DNA from: Psychrobacter immobilis
Lineage (GTDB): Bacteria; Pseudomonadota; Gammaproteobacteria; Pseudomonadales; Moraxellaceae
NCBI GenBank assembly: GCA_904846265.1
Contig: CAJHAA010000013.1
Coordinates: 26,731-90,730 of the forward strand
Direction of reading: 5' to 3'
DNA: 64,000 bases
Positions 17,704-27,155 of this stretch are shown here, piece after piece (positions within the stretch are counted from its first letter, which is position 1; each line of letters starts with the position of its first letter). The position numbers and the translations under genes were made by a program. The notes below the pieces were generated by a model. That model had not been told where the DNA came from. It did no database searches and saw only the letters and a program-made list of their open reading frames with translations.

Positions 17704-18687
17704 ATGCTATTCCAATCTATACGGCGCTTGCGTCTTTTCGTTTACGATATTCTGCAAAATGATGAGCACGATACGCTGTTTAGCCGTTGCGTTGACTACT
17801 TTTTAATATTTTTAATCATGACCAATGTAGCAGCGGTTATTGCTGAGTCGGTTGACAGTTGGTATTACCCTTATCAAGAGTATTTTACTTGGTTTGAAAA
17901 TTTCTCTATCGTGGTGTTTTCTATTGAGTATTTGCTGCGTTTGTGGAGTGTGGCCGAGGAAAAACCAGATGGCACCACTTGGCGTCAGCGCTGGGAGTGG
18001 TTGAAAAGTCCTTCTGCGTTGATTGATTTAGTCGCCATTGCGCCAGCTTTCTTGAATTTCTTTGTTACGATTGATTTACGCTTCTTACGTATATTACGTT
18101 TATTCCGAATTCTCAAACTGACACGCTATTTTGCTTCGTTACGCATCTTATTGGTGGTCATCAGCAAAGAAAAAGGCTCGTTCCAAGCGGTTATTTTTAT
18201 CTTAATAATTATGATTGTGACGGCATCTAGCGGCATTTACTTGGTTGAAAACCACGCCCAGCCAGAAGAGTTTGAGTCGATACCTAAAGCGATGTGGTGG
18301 GCGGTGGTGACGCTAACGACGGTGGGCTATGGCGATGTCACGCCGATTACCAATGCGGGTAAAATATTGGGTGCGGTTATTACCATATTAGGTGTGGGTC
18401 TGGCGGCATTACCTGCAGGTATTTTAGCGACTGGTTTGGCAAATGAGCTTGCTCAGCGCCGTGAAGAGCTTGAACAGGACTTTCGAGCACAGTTGATTGA
18501 TAGTGATTTTGATTTGGTGAAAAATCAGATGATGATCGATAAGATTCGCCGTGAGCTGGGACTGGATAAAGAGCAGGCACAAAATATCGTATTACAGGTA
18601 TTACGCGAACAAGAGCTTGAGCGCCGTGAAAGAGAAGTGGAAGAACGACAAAAGAACTTTTGCCCACATTGCGGTGAGCCACTGTAA
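17704..18687 (+). CDS. Voltage-gated potassium channel with C-terminal coiled coil and zinc knuckle
   Basis: A six-transmembrane Kv-type channel of 327 residues. S4 carries regularly spaced Arg (RFLRILRLFRILKLTRYF). The pore helix and selectivity filter TTVGYGDVTP lie at about residues 204-213, followed by S6 (ILGVGLAALPAGILATGL). After S6 there is a long charged helix with coiled-coil character (QRREELEQDF and EQELERREREVEERQ) and a terminal CPHCGEPL motif resembling a half zinc ribbon. It should conduct K+ across the inner membrane. The start follows AGGGA, and a small perfect hairpin (CGGTG-TTT-CACCG, 17679-17691) sits just upstream of it. The convergent terminator at 18734-18770 ends the transcript. 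Confidence 0.95.
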   Translation: MLFQSIRRLRLFVYDILQNDEHDTLFSRCVDYFLIFLIMTNVAAVIAESVDSWYYPYQEYFTWFENFSIVVFSIEYLLRLWSVAEEKPDGTTWRQRWEWLKSPSALIDLVAIAPAFLNFFVTIDLRFLRILRLFRILKLTRYFASLRILLVVISKEKGSFQAVIFILIIMIVTASSGIYLVENHAQPEEFESIPKAMWWAVVTLTTVGYGDVTPITNAGKILGAVITILGVGLAALPAGILATGLANELAQRREELEQDFRAQLIDSDFDLVKNQMMIDKIRRELGLDKEQAQNIVLQVLREQELERREREVEERQKNFCPHCGEPL

Positions 18688-18733
18688 GTTTTTTATAGTG
18701 GTTACTTTAGGTTTCAAAAAATGGATATGTAAG

Positions 18734-18770
18734 AAAAGGGTGCAACGTTATCAGAACGTTGCACCCTTTT
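18734..18770. terminator. Strong bidirectional intrinsic terminator
   Basis: A perfect 16-bp stem (AAAAGGGTGCAACGTT and its complement) with a 5-base loop lies between the convergent channel gene and the TerD-like gene and can serve both. Confidence 0.9.
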
Positions 18771-18800
18771 CATTAGCAATAAATGGATGTTTTATGGTAT

Positions 18801-19448
18801 TTAGATAGCTTGTGGAATGGGTAGCGCACGGGCCAATTCATGGGCAACTTGCTGCGCCGCCGTTGCTAAATCTTCGGCAGGAAGGGGTAGGTTTTGCAGC
18901 GTGAGATGCCAATCATCCACTTCTCGGCGTAAATGTGCCACCCACAGCGTCGTACAATCACGTGGCAGTTGCTTTAGATTGACTTCAAAACAACGATTGC
19001 CCTCATCATCACTTAGATGAATCTCGCCTTTTTTGACTCTTGAAAACGGATGACCGTGGTAAGAGTTGGCTATCATAGCAATGTGGGTGATATGCGCTGG
19101 GATTTTATCTAAGTAAAGCCTGATTTGCTCTTGATCAAGAGGTGCCAAATACATCGCTTGTTCGCCGCGATCTTTGCCATTGAGACTGTCGCCTTGATGT
19201 TTCACTGATTCCGCTTTATCGCGCAATTGTTTGAACCAAACGATATCACTGATGGTGCAATTGTCGTCATATAGTACGCAAGCCAAATCAATATCAATAG
19301 CGCTTTGGTTTTTTTGAAAGCGCTTAAACATGCCTTTTGGCTCAATCTTGGTAAATTCATAGTTTAACGCAAAAAATAAGGTTCCCGCGTCTAAGCCCAG
19401 TCCTCTTAAACTGTCTGACAGTAATGGCAATGAGGCAGTGGTCGGCAT
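18801..19448 (-). CDS. TerD-family protein (orphan)
   Basis: 215 residues. The TerD fold signature is visible: IDIDLACVLYDDNC, then GDSLNGKDRGE, then LDKIPAHITHIAMIANSY and FSRVKKGEIHLSDDEG. In family members the acidic residues of the DxDL and GDxxxG segments bind calcium. TerD proteins are linked to tellurite, phage and stress phenotypes and usually occur in ter clusters; no other ter gene is present here. ATG 19448 has AAGGAA upstream. A WYL-domain regulator follows upstream on the same strand, about 90 bp away, so the two could be co-transcribed. Its role here is unknown. Confidence 0.85.
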   Translation of the reverse strand: MPTTASLPLLSDSLRGLGLDAGTLFFALNYEFTKIEPKGMFKRFQKNQSAIDIDLACVLYDDNCTISDIVWFKQLRDKAESVKHQGDSLNGKDRGEQAMYLAPLDQEQIRLYLDKIPAHITHIAMIANSYHGHPFSRVKKGEIHLSDDEGNRCFEVNLKQLPRDCTTLWVAHLRREVDDWHLTLQNLPLPAEDLATAAQQVAHELARALPIPQAI

Positions 19449-19536
19449 AACATTCCTTATCTATTTTCGTTCTTTATTTTCAAACAGTGGTAATCGTCTG
19501 AATACGGTTAAATTTGAGCGTCATTACCCGCAGTTG

Positions 19537-20655
19537 TTATTTATGATCAAAAAACTTATCCAATACGGCTTGATGTAACAATGCTGGTTTGGCATTCAAT
19601 AAACCATTGCCAAAACCACGCAACCACCAAACCAGTTGCGAAGTTAGGTTGACAGTGGCTTGAATGGTCAGCGTGTCATCATCCAACGTAACAGTTTGAT
19701 CGTCACTGAGCTTGCTTTCAGTCAGGCTTTTGCCCGCTTGTTTGGTGAATTGTAGCTCAATAGCGGTGTTTTTGCCATGATTAGGCAGCTCACCGAATAA
19801 GGGGTGGGTAAAGCCCATACCACCCGCATCCAAATAAGTATCGAGTTGGAAACTCTCAGGTGTTTGTGCGGCGCTTTCAAGAATGTCAACGCTAGCAAAT
19901 CGATGTAGGGCAAAGGTACGAATGGTAAAGTTTGGATCATCAGTACGAGTTGCCAGCAGATAAATAATCACACCGCGCTGGATAATAGCGATGGGATTCA
20001 AAAGATATTCACTGGCCTGTGATTTATTGCTGCGGGTATAGCAGGCTTTGATTTGTAATTGATAAAATAGCGCATGGTAAATATTGTCTTTGCTATCCAA
20101 GTCAATATGCGGCGCGATTAGTGGCTGAGTGGCAGGCTCAATACGCACTCTGTCGATCCATGAATGGGTGACTTTACTGTTTTTTAGCTGCCGCCTTGCC
20201 AAGTCAAACCACGGGAATAATTCATCTAAAATAACAGGTGGTAGTAGCTGAGTTAGATTGGCTTCAACCATATTAAAGGCGACTGCTTGCGATAGATTCA
20301 TGTGCGGTAAGCTTTGGAGTGGTGCATCATCACGCCAGCGCCAGCCTTGCGGGTTGGCATTGTTTTTTTCTATCGGAAAGCGTTTTGCTAGCGCATTTAA
20401 GTCGCGCTGAACAGTGCGCAGGCTGATGTCAAAGCCTGCCATCATCAGCTGCTCGTAGATATGGGTTGTGCCCACCCAGCGGTTGCGCTGTAGTTGCGAT
20501 AGCACTTGCCACTGGCGCGCTGTCGTCGCCGCGCCATGGCGATTATCGTTGTTATCTCCTGAGACATGACTGTCCGCTGCCGCTACAGTATTAGCTTGCT
20601 CAACAGAGTTCGTTTGAGCATGAGAGTGGTCGGCGTCAGTAGAATGTACAGTCAT
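19537..20655 (-). CDS. HTH plus WYL-domain transcriptional regulator
   Basis: 372 residues. After a polar N-terminal segment of about 45 residues there is a winged-helix HTH of the DeoR/HTH_11 kind (QWQVLSQLQRNRWVGTTHIY, then SLRTVQRDLNALAKRFPIE). A WYL domain follows in the C-terminal half (LNPIAIIQRGVIIYLLATRT, then FALHRFASVDIL) with a C-terminal extension (WWLRGFGNGL). WYL domains sense ligands, often nucleic-acid-derived, and some control stress or defence loci, though none is adjacent here. Genes nearby are the TerD-like protein downstream and the Lon-type protease upstream, both on the same strand. The target is not known. Confidence 0.9.
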   Translation of the reverse strand: MTVHSTDADHSHAQTNSVEQANTVAAADSHVSGDNNDNRHGAATTARQWQVLSQLQRNRWVGTTHIYEQLMMAGFDISLRTVQRDLNALAKRFPIEKNNANPQGWRWRDDAPLQSLPHMNLSQAVAFNMVEANLTQLLPPVILDELFPWFDLARRQLKNSKVTHSWIDRVRIEPATQPLIAPHIDLDSKDNIYHALFYQLQIKACYTRSNKSQASEYLLNPIAIIQRGVIIYLLATRTDDPNFTIRTFALHRFASVDILESAAQTPESFQLDTYLDAGGMGFTHPLFGELPNHGKNTAIELQFTKQAGKSLTESKLSDDQTVTLDDDTLTIQATVNLTSQLVWWLRGFGNGLLNAKPALLHQAVLDKFFDHK

Positions 20656-20746
20656 TAAGCGATAACCTTTATGAAATTACGAGTTGGCTTTTGTATAGCT
20701 TAGCGGAGCATTAACCATTCATCATCGCAGAAAAGCATCGTAGCGT

Positions 20747-20766
20747 CTAGGGCATGTCTTCAATTA
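20747..20766. repeat. Solo terminus of the 34-kb MITE-like repeat
   Basis: CTAGGGCATGTCTTCAATTA matches the left end of the element at 34113 (CTAGGGCGTGTCTTCATTTT) at 17 of 20 positions, with the first 16 bases differing at one. No partner end is seen nearby, so it is a relic or a chance match. Confidence 0.45.
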
Positions 20767-20820
20767 GTACACTGATTTATTGATTGGTTTTGATACAGCT
20801 ACATTTTACTATAAATCAGC

Positions 20821-23676
20821 TTATATGGCGTCAATGGGCGTTTTAGTGGCATTGTTATTGATACCTTGATTGATGCTTTGGTTGATACCTTGATCATCAT
20901 TTATAACGACTTCGTTATGCTCCGCCTTGTCTTTGTGTTTTTCCTTTTTTTTCTTGTCCTGTTTTTTTTGACGCTTTGCTTTCTGTTTCTTTTTATCTTT
21001 CTTTTTGCACTTTTTATCATCAATACCATCATCATTGTTATCTTGATTTTCATCCCATAACATCAGACGACTTAAGACTTTACCAAACAACGTGTCTTTA
21101 CGATAGCGACCTTTTTTGTTCATGGTATCGATAGGTAAACCAGTCATCAGCGTCAATGCTTCGCTCAGTGTATAGACACCATAAATATGAAATTCGTTCG
21201 CTTTGACGGCAGCAATGATGTCGTCACGCAGCATGAGCTGTTTGACGTTGGCCATTGGAATGACCACGCCTTGCTGTCCAGTCAATTCTTGCTCGCGGCA
21301 TGCATCAAAGAATCCGGCGATTTTAGAGTTGATGCCACCAACCGCTTGCACTTCGCCCAATTGGTTCATAGAGCCAGTAATGGCAAATGATTGATCAATC
21401 GGGACGTTTGCTAAGGCAGATAGCAGCGCACAGCCTTCGCTGACGGTGGCACTATCGCCATCGATATGGGCGTAGCTTTGCTCAAAAGCGAGTGAAGCAC
21501 TAAAGTTGAGCGCATGATGTTGGCTAAATAATGCGCGCAAATAGCTGGTCATAATCAGCATGCCTTTGGCGTGTAAACTACCGCCCAAATCTACGTCACG
21601 CTCGATATCGAGAATCTCACCGGTACCGATATTTGGTTGAATGACGGCAGTCAGGCGGGCGGGCATGCCAAACTCGCTATCGGCATAGCTGACCACTGTC
21701 AGCGCATTGACTTGTCCGACCGCGCTGCCTGTGGTTTGAATAAGCTGCTGACCGTTTTTTAGCTCATCCCAATAGAGGTCACGCAGGTATCCTGAACGCT
21801 CGTCCATATCATCGATGGCTTGTGTGACATGATAGGCATTGACAATGTTTTTTCCGCTTAAATGCGCGTGGCGGTTAGACTCATGCAACAGCTTGATTAA
21901 TAAATCACTGTGCAAGCTTAAGCGGTCTTGGTCTTCTGCTTGTAAGCTTAAATGCTCAAGTAGGGCAGCTTGCGCGCTACGATCAAACGGATAGAGATTG
22001 GCATAGTCAATGATGTCAGCCATTTTCGCGACTAACGCCAATTCGTGCTCACTGCTGCGAGGCACATCATCGTGAAAATCTGCACGTACTTTAAATACCG
22101 CATCAAACTCAGGCTCAAGCTCTAACAGCTCATAATATAAGTCTGCTTCACCAAGCAAAATCACTTTAACATCAAGGTCAATGGGGGCAGGTGCTAACGA
22201 TAAGCTGCCTGTTAAGGTTAGCATTTGTTCAAGGCTTGAGAGTTTGATTTTGCGCGATTGTAGCGCCCGCTTGAGACCCTGCCAAGCATACGGATGCTCA
22301 AGTAAGTGACTCGCTTCTAATAGTAAATAACCACCATTGGCACGGTGTAGAGCACCTGCTCGAATCATACTGACATCAGTGGTGACCGTGCCCAATTGGG
22401 TGATTTGCTCGACATGACCCAACAAGTTCAAGTGCGTCGGTAAGTCCTCAAAGATGACGGGTGCACCATCTTCTGGGGTGTGACTGACAATGACGTTGAC
22501 CGCATAGCGACTTGGGGTTGTGGCCAAAACTGCTGTCACAAACTCTTCGTCATCGCCATTGACGATGCGCTCGACATGCGTAACCATGTCGGCAAATACG
22601 GTCTTGAGATAGTCAATGACCAGCGGGTGACTGGCAAATTGCTCATAAATGGGGGCAAATAAAGGTTGCAGTGCACGACGTGCAATATTGCGATGCAGGG
22701 CTTCTATCGCATCATTGGCTTCGTCCTCTAACTGCTCTAACGCGATGGTCAACTGACTTAAGCGTTTTTGCATATGGTTTTTTTGGACAAAGTTATTTAA
22801 CTCAGCTTCGTATTCACTATTGCCGTATTCAGTATTGTTTTTATCCTGCTCTGCATTCGTAGGATCGTTATACTCGGTGCTAGGAATGCTCGCTTCACTA
22901 CTATTATCGCTCACGTATTTATTTTTGTTGCTAGCAGATAATTTATCATCACCACCACTAGTTTCTGTCGCGAGTTGACTGGGATTTACAAACACCGCTT
23001 TATTATCAAAGGAGCGAAACGTCAACGCCAAATCATATTGTTTGCCTTCCGCATTGAGCACATCATAAGCCTGACTTTCTTTTTGATGTGTGTCATTTTT
23101 GATGGCTTCGATTTTGCTTTGATATTGGTCACTACGAAAGCGTTGGCTCAATCGTTTTTTGGCTTGTTGCCATAATTGATTGACTTGCTGCTGCAATAAG
23201 GAGGCTTGCCCCGCAGGTAGTCGCAAGGCTAGTGGAGTGCGTGGATCGGTGAAATTATGCACATATACCCAGTCGTCAGGTGTGGGTGCATCGGCGGCAA
23301 TACGCGTTAGCAAGCGGCTGATGACGGTGCGTTTGCCCAAGCCATTTTCACCAGCAGCAAACACATGATAGCCACTGGCTTTGATATCCAAAGCCGTTTG
23401 TAAGGCTTTTAGTGCACGCTGCTGACCAAAGCCAACGTCTAGATCTGGTGCCGTACGGGTATCCGAGGGTAATTCATCAGGGTCGCTATAGCGTTTTAGT
23501 TGCTCAGCGGTGACAAGGCAGCGCTGCTTGATATCAATAAAGCATGGATGCGGTGCATTCGGTGTTGCTGATTGGGTGTTTTTTAATTCAATGATGGGTG
23601 TTGCCATATTATTAGCGTCTTTTTTATTAGCGTCTCTTGATAATGGAGAGGTAGGGGTGTGTGGCTGTTTGGTCAT
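20821..23676 (-). CDS. Lon-type (S16) AAA+ protease with lysine-rich tail
   Basis: 951 residues. A Walker A motif GENGLGKR lies at 109-116 and a Walker-B-like segment at ANGGYLLLEASHLL. The C-terminal S16 domain has Ser742 (in DGDSATVSEG) and Lys785 (in GGINSKIAGFF), 43 residues apart as in the Lon Ser/Lys dyad. The order and size resemble the LonB/YcbZ-like branch rather than classical Lon. Two odd segments are an Asn/Ser/Glu-rich insert at about 230-285 and a tail of about 40 residues dominated by Lys (KKCKKKDKKKQKAKRQKKQ). It should degrade proteins in the cytoplasm in an ATP-dependent way. TATAAT lies only about 20 bp before ATG 23676, so the leader is very short, and no good Shine-Dalgarno sequence is visible. 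Confidence 0.92.
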   Translation of the reverse strand: MTKQPHTPTSPLSRDANKKDANNMATPIIELKNTQSATPNAPHPCFIDIKQRCLVTAEQLKRYSDPDELPSDTRTAPDLDVGFGQQRALKALQTALDIKASGYHVFAAGENGLGKRTVISRLLTRIAADAPTPDDWVYVHNFTDPRTPLALRLPAGQASLLQQQVNQLWQQAKKRLSQRFRSDQYQSKIEAIKNDTHQKESQAYDVLNAEGKQYDLALTFRSFDNKAVFVNPSQLATETSGGDDKLSASNKNKYVSDNSSEASIPSTEYNDPTNAEQDKNNTEYGNSEYEAELNNFVQKNHMQKRLSQLTIALEQLEDEANDAIEALHRNIARRALQPLFAPIYEQFASHPLVIDYLKTVFADMVTHVERIVNGDDEEFVTAVLATTPSRYAVNVIVSHTPEDGAPVIFEDLPTHLNLLGHVEQITQLGTVTTDVSMIRAGALHRANGGYLLLEASHLLEHPYAWQGLKRALQSRKIKLSSLEQMLTLTGSLSLAPAPIDLDVKVILLGEADLYYELLELEPEFDAVFKVRADFHDDVPRSSEHELALVAKMADIIDYANLYPFDRSAQAALLEHLSLQAEDQDRLSLHSDLLIKLLHESNRHAHLSGKNIVNAYHVTQAIDDMDERSGYLRDLYWDELKNGQQLIQTTGSAVGQVNALTVVSYADSEFGMPARLTAVIQPNIGTGEILDIERDVDLGGSLHAKGMLIMTSYLRALFSQHHALNFSASLAFEQSYAHIDGDSATVSEGCALLSALANVPIDQSFAITGSMNQLGEVQAVGGINSKIAGFFDACREQELTGQQGVVIPMANVKQLMLRDDIIAAVKANEFHIYGVYTLSEALTLMTGLPIDTMNKKGRYRKDTLFGKVLSRLMLWDENQDNNDDGIDDKKCKKKDKKKQKAKRQKKQDKKKKEKHKDKAEHNEVVINDDQGINQSINQGINNNATKTPIDAI

Positions 23677-24049
23677 AGGTATAAATTATATCGTTTGTAG
23701 AAAGTGGCGTAGGTATTAAGTGCTATTAAGTGTTATTGAGTGTTATTAATGAGTGCTAATACTTGGTTTTTTCTAGTTAATTTGCATCGTTCATAAAAAC
23801 ATCTTACAAGATAAAACGGTATTTTAAATAAATCATTAAAAGCAATTTTGTATCATTAGCAGGCTCTGTTAAAAACGCCTATATAAGCAATCATTCATCA
23901 TCCATTTAACGCGATTAAAGAACAATAACGCCTCAATATAGGCTCAGATAGTATAAGATGTCTCACATTGGCGCAATCTGCAACTATTCAATGGGCAGGC
24001 TGCATGATAAAATAGACGGTTCACATGTCAAAACTGGATAACTCGTTGT
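23677..24049. other. Divergent promoter region between lon-like gene and rsmG, with phased 10-bp repeats
   Basis: Four imperfect copies of ATTAAGTGCT run at a 10-bp period from 23715 to 23757. The last ends in GAGTGCTAA (23751-23759), identical to one arm of the CIRCE heat-shock operator, but the other arm is absent. TATAAT on the minus strand occurs at 23700-23695. The remainder is AT-rich spacer with no recognised element. Confidence 0.5.
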
Positions 24050-24766
24050 ATGTCAGACTTTACTAAAACATCTTCATCCTCTGCTAACACGGGCAATATC
24101 CGTATTGATCCAACTGGCTTTGTAAAGCTTGGCGCACAGTTACCAGCGCTGGCGAATACCTTGGCTCAAGCGGTCAATGAGCTCAAGCTATCCTTGAGTG
24201 AGACGCAGCAGCGCACATTATTATTGTACTTAGACCAGCTTTTGTTGTGGAATAAAGCGTATAATCTGACCGCCATCACTGATCCAGAAGAGGCTTTAAT
24301 CAAACATATAATCGATTGTTTGGCTATTATAACGCATTTACCGTCAGGGTCACTGTTAGATATTGGCACAGGAGCAGGGATGCCAGCGGTTATCATTGCG
24401 ATTTGTCAGCCAGAGCGTCAATGCACCGCACTTGATAGTAATCAGAAAAAAATTCGTTTTATTAAGCAAATCAGCAGTGAGCTTGGCTTGAATAATATGC
24501 AGCCAATTGCTTCTCGTATCGAGGCGCATGAAGCCAGCTATGACGTTGTAACTTCTAGAGCCTTTGCCAGTTTGATCGACTTTGTCGAAGTGGCTCAGCC
24601 GTGCTTAGCAGATAACGGTTACCTATGCGCGATGAAAGGCAAAGCGCCAAGCGATGAAGAGCTACAAGCACTAGACAATGACTGGCATATTAAGACGATT
24701 AAGCTTAAAGTGCCTCGTTTACATGATAGTCGTCATTTAATTGAATTGTCCTATAAAAATGTCTAA
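24050..24766 (+). CDS. rsmG: 16S rRNA (guanine527-N7)-methyltransferase
   Basis: 238 residues. It modifies G527 of 16S rRNA using S-adenosylmethionine. The family core is clear: LLLWNKAYNLTAITDPEEAL with the following HIIDCLA, the SAM-binding loop LLDIGTGAGMPAVI at about 101-114, LDSNQKKIRFI, and VTSRAFASL. The N-terminus is about 25 residues longer than E. coli RsmG and polar. No strong ribosome-binding site precedes ATG 24050 (only GGAT about 11 bases away). The position before parA-parB is the classical arrangement. I see no mnmG in the window. Confidence 0.96.
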   Translation: MSDFTKTSSSSANTGNIRIDPTGFVKLGAQLPALANTLAQAVNELKLSLSETQQRTLLLYLDQLLLWNKAYNLTAITDPEEALIKHIIDCLAIITHLPSGSLLDIGTGAGMPAVIIAICQPERQCTALDSNQKKIRFIKQISSELGLNNMQPIASRIEAHEASYDVVTSRAFASLIDFVEVAQPCLADNGYLCAMKGKAPSDEELQALDNDWHIKTIKLKVPRLHDSRHLIELSYKNV

Positions 24767-24991
24767 GCTATGAACACCTTTTAAGTGATACGTGTCGGTG
24801 ACACATGGTTTTGTTGATATTTGAATGGCAAGATATTCAAAATATGGTGATACAGATAGTGCTAATTGTATAGAGATACTCGTATTGTTTACGCTTATGA
24901 GTATGATGCTATGCAAAGTTTAGCGAAAAATTGATTGTGTAAGCCAAAAGTAAAATAATAGTAATAGACCCTAATTAAATTGAGTGAGTGT

Positions 24992-25771
24992 ATGGAAATC
25001 ATAGCAATTGCGAATCAAAAAGGCGGCGTGGGCAAAACCACGACGGCAGTAAATTTGACCGCCAGCTTGGCTGCGAAGCGCAAGCATGTACTGCTGATTG
25101 ACTTAGACCCACAGGGTAATGCGACCAGTGGTACGGGTGTCGATAAAAACGAGCTTGGGCTAACTATCGCTGACGTATTATTGGATGGGGTGTCGCTGTC
25201 TGATGCTATTGTTACCAGTCCAGCGGGGTTTGATGTGATCGGTGCCAATCGTGATTTGGCTGGCATGGATATTACCTTGATGAATAAGACCGATAGTCAT
25301 GAGCTGTTTAAAACAGCAATGGTGGCTTTGGTTAATGATCAGATAGCTGCTAAAAAACCTGCTTACGATTATGTTGTTATAGACTGTGCACCCAGTTTGA
25401 ATTTGTTGACGATTAATGCGTTAGTTGCTACAGATAGCGTTATTATTCCCATGCAGTGCGAATATTATGCATTAGAAGGCTTGGCTGATTTGTCGCAGAC
25501 GATAGAGCGCTTGACGGAGTTGAATCCAAAGCTATATATCCGCGGTGTGGTGAGAACATTATTTGATGCACGCAATACACTGGCTCGGGATGTGTCGGCC
25601 GAGCTTGAAGCGCACTTTGGCGATATTATGTATAAAACCCATATTCCAAGAAATATTCGTTTGGCAGAAGCGCCAGCGCATGGTTTGCCAGTTATCGCTT
25701 ACGAGAGATGGTCAAAAGGTGCGCGCGCTTATCAAAAATTGGCGGCTGAAGTCATGAAACAAAGTGACTAA
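24992..25771 (+). CDS. parA: Chromosome-partitioning ATPase ParA (Soj)
   Basis: A deviant Walker A ATPase of the ParA/MinD family. ANQKGGVGKTTTAVN lies at residues 7-21, the switch region DLDPQGNATSG follows and the Walker B is DYVVIDCAPS. It drives segregation of the replication origin with ParB. I start it at ATG 24992, because MEIIAIANQKGG is the usual family N-terminus; the in-frame TTG at 24980 would add four residues. About 213 bp separate it from rsmG, which leaves room for its own promoter. parB follows after 153 bp. Confidence 0.96.
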   Translation: MEIIAIANQKGGVGKTTTAVNLTASLAAKRKHVLLIDLDPQGNATSGTGVDKNELGLTIADVLLDGVSLSDAIVTSPAGFDVIGANRDLAGMDITLMNKTDSHELFKTAMVALVNDQIAAKKPAYDYVVIDCAPSLNLLTINALVATDSVIIPMQCEYYALEGLADLSQTIERLTELNPKLYIRGVVRTLFDARNTLARDVSAELEAHFGDIMYKTHIPRNIRLAEAPAHGLPVIAYERWSKGARAYQKLAAEVMKQSD

Positions 25772-25924
25772 TATGCATGTATGCATGTTTTTTAGCACCA
25801 ATGATAGACTGTAAGCACAAGCGTGCAAACAGATATCGAGCATTGAATATTGTATTTATAAGTAATGAGTAAGCTGTATTAATAATTATTTGGCTTTTAT
25901 TTTAGCGTTAGAGGATAGGTAATC

Positions 25925-27070
25925 ATGGCGAAGAAAAGAGGGTTGGCTGCCAATCGAGGCTTAGATGCCTTATTGGGGTCAATCAAAAAAGAAAAGCAAA
26001 TCACCGCCTCTGCCTTGCAAGACGACATGGCGGCGCGTGAGAATACTTTGCCAGCTGAAACGCTAAACGCTGATAGATTAAATATTAGCACGCCTGCTCA
26101 ATCTGATGATAATGAGACCAGTGAACAACCAACGACCAAAGCTATTGCCTCTGACACCACTGCCAGCAGTCGAACCACACGGTCGCCGCGCACGATAAAT
26201 AAAGGTACGGCTAATAAAAGTCGTGTTAATGGAACAGATACTAGTGCCTCTGAAGACCAGATCAGCTTGGTGCAAATAGATGTCACGCGTTTGCAAGCGG
26301 GTAAGTATCAGCCACGCCGTGATATGAGTGAAACGGCGCTTGCAGAGCTGGCGTCTTCGATTGAGCAGCATGGCGTTATGCAACCGATCGTTATCCGTCC
26401 GTTATTGGCCAATGAAGACAAGAGTGAAGCATTCGTTACCCATGAAATCATTGCTGGCGAGCGCCGCTGGCGTGCAGCAAAAATGGCAGGTAAAGCCGTT
26501 ATTCCAGCGATTGAACGTGCTTTATCTGATGAGCTTGCCATCGCACTGGCCTTGATTGAAAATATCCAGCGTGAGGACTTGTCCGTGATTGAACAGGCCG
26601 CTGCATTACAACGTTTTCATACTGAATTTGGTATGAGTCATGCGATGATTGCCGAAGTCGTTGGCAAGGCGCGCACCACCGTATCAAACCTGCTGCGCCT
26701 CAATCAGCTGCATGATACAGTCAAAGATCATTTGGCAAATAGCACCCTAGATATGGGTCATGCGCGCACGCTCTTAGCATTATCCTCTGAGCAGCAGCCG
26801 ATTATCGCGCAAAAAATTATCGACGGCGGTATGACGGTACGCGACGCTGAAAAGTTGGTTAAATCGATCTTGCAGCCTGCGCCTAAAGTCAATCGTGCTG
26901 AGCAAACGCAATCTCGTGAGGTTGAGCGCTTGACGCAAAGACTGACAGATATGTTAGGGGCTGAAGTCAAACTCAAACACAAAAAAGATGGTCAGGGTAG
27001 TGTTGAGATATTTTTCCATAACCAAGATCAGTTAGCAGCTTTGATTAAGCACATAGAAGCACAGGTTTAA
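25925..27070 (+). CDS. parB: Chromosome-partitioning protein ParB (Spo0J)
   Basis: 381 residues. It opens with the short conserved ParA-interaction segment (KRGLAANRGLDALLG). A variable linker of about 90 residues rich in Ser, Thr and Asp follows, longer than in most ParB proteins. Then comes the ParB/sulfiredoxin CTP-binding domain (LQAGKYQPRRDM, GERRWRAAKMAG and LIENIQREDL). The parS-binding HTH lies near 235-262 (MSHAMIAEVVGKARTTVSNL) and a C-terminal dimerisation domain ends the protein. GAGGAT lies upstream of the ATG. No full parS site (TGTTTCACGTGAAACA type) was found in this window. Confidence 0.96.
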   Translation: MAKKRGLAANRGLDALLGSIKKEKQITASALQDDMAARENTLPAETLNADRLNISTPAQSDDNETSEQPTTKAIASDTTASSRTTRSPRTINKGTANKSRVNGTDTSASEDQISLVQIDVTRLQAGKYQPRRDMSETALAELASSIEQHGVMQPIVIRPLLANEDKSEAFVTHEIIAGERRWRAAKMAGKAVIPAIERALSDELAIALALIENIQREDLSVIEQAAALQRFHTEFGMSHAMIAEVVGKARTTVSNLLRLNQLHDTVKDHLANSTLDMGHARTLLALSSEQQPIIAQKIIDGGMTVRDAEKLVKSILQPAPKVNRAEQTQSREVERLTQRLTDMLGAEVKLKHKKDGQGSVEIFFHNQDQLAALIKHIEAQV

Positions 27071-27155
27071 TATCGCTAACAAGTTTGTCATGATGCTGTA
27101 AATTTAAGATATTTTGATAACCGCTATTTTTATAAAAATATAAAAGAGAGTCAAT

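Noticed and set aside
23751..23759. CIRCE operator (HrcA site) upstream of the Lon-type gene
   Set aside because: Only one 9-base arm is present; the inverted partner at 9-bp spacing is missing, so a true CIRCE element cannot be called.
23868..23884. GGCTCTGTTAAAAACG, reminiscent of IS6/IS26-type ends
   Set aside because: The match is short, there is no partner end and no transposase sequence nearby.
25774..25792. ATGCATGTATGCATG followed by a T-run after parA as a terminator
   Set aside because: The stem would need a two-base loop and is AT-rich; it is more likely a simple short repeat.
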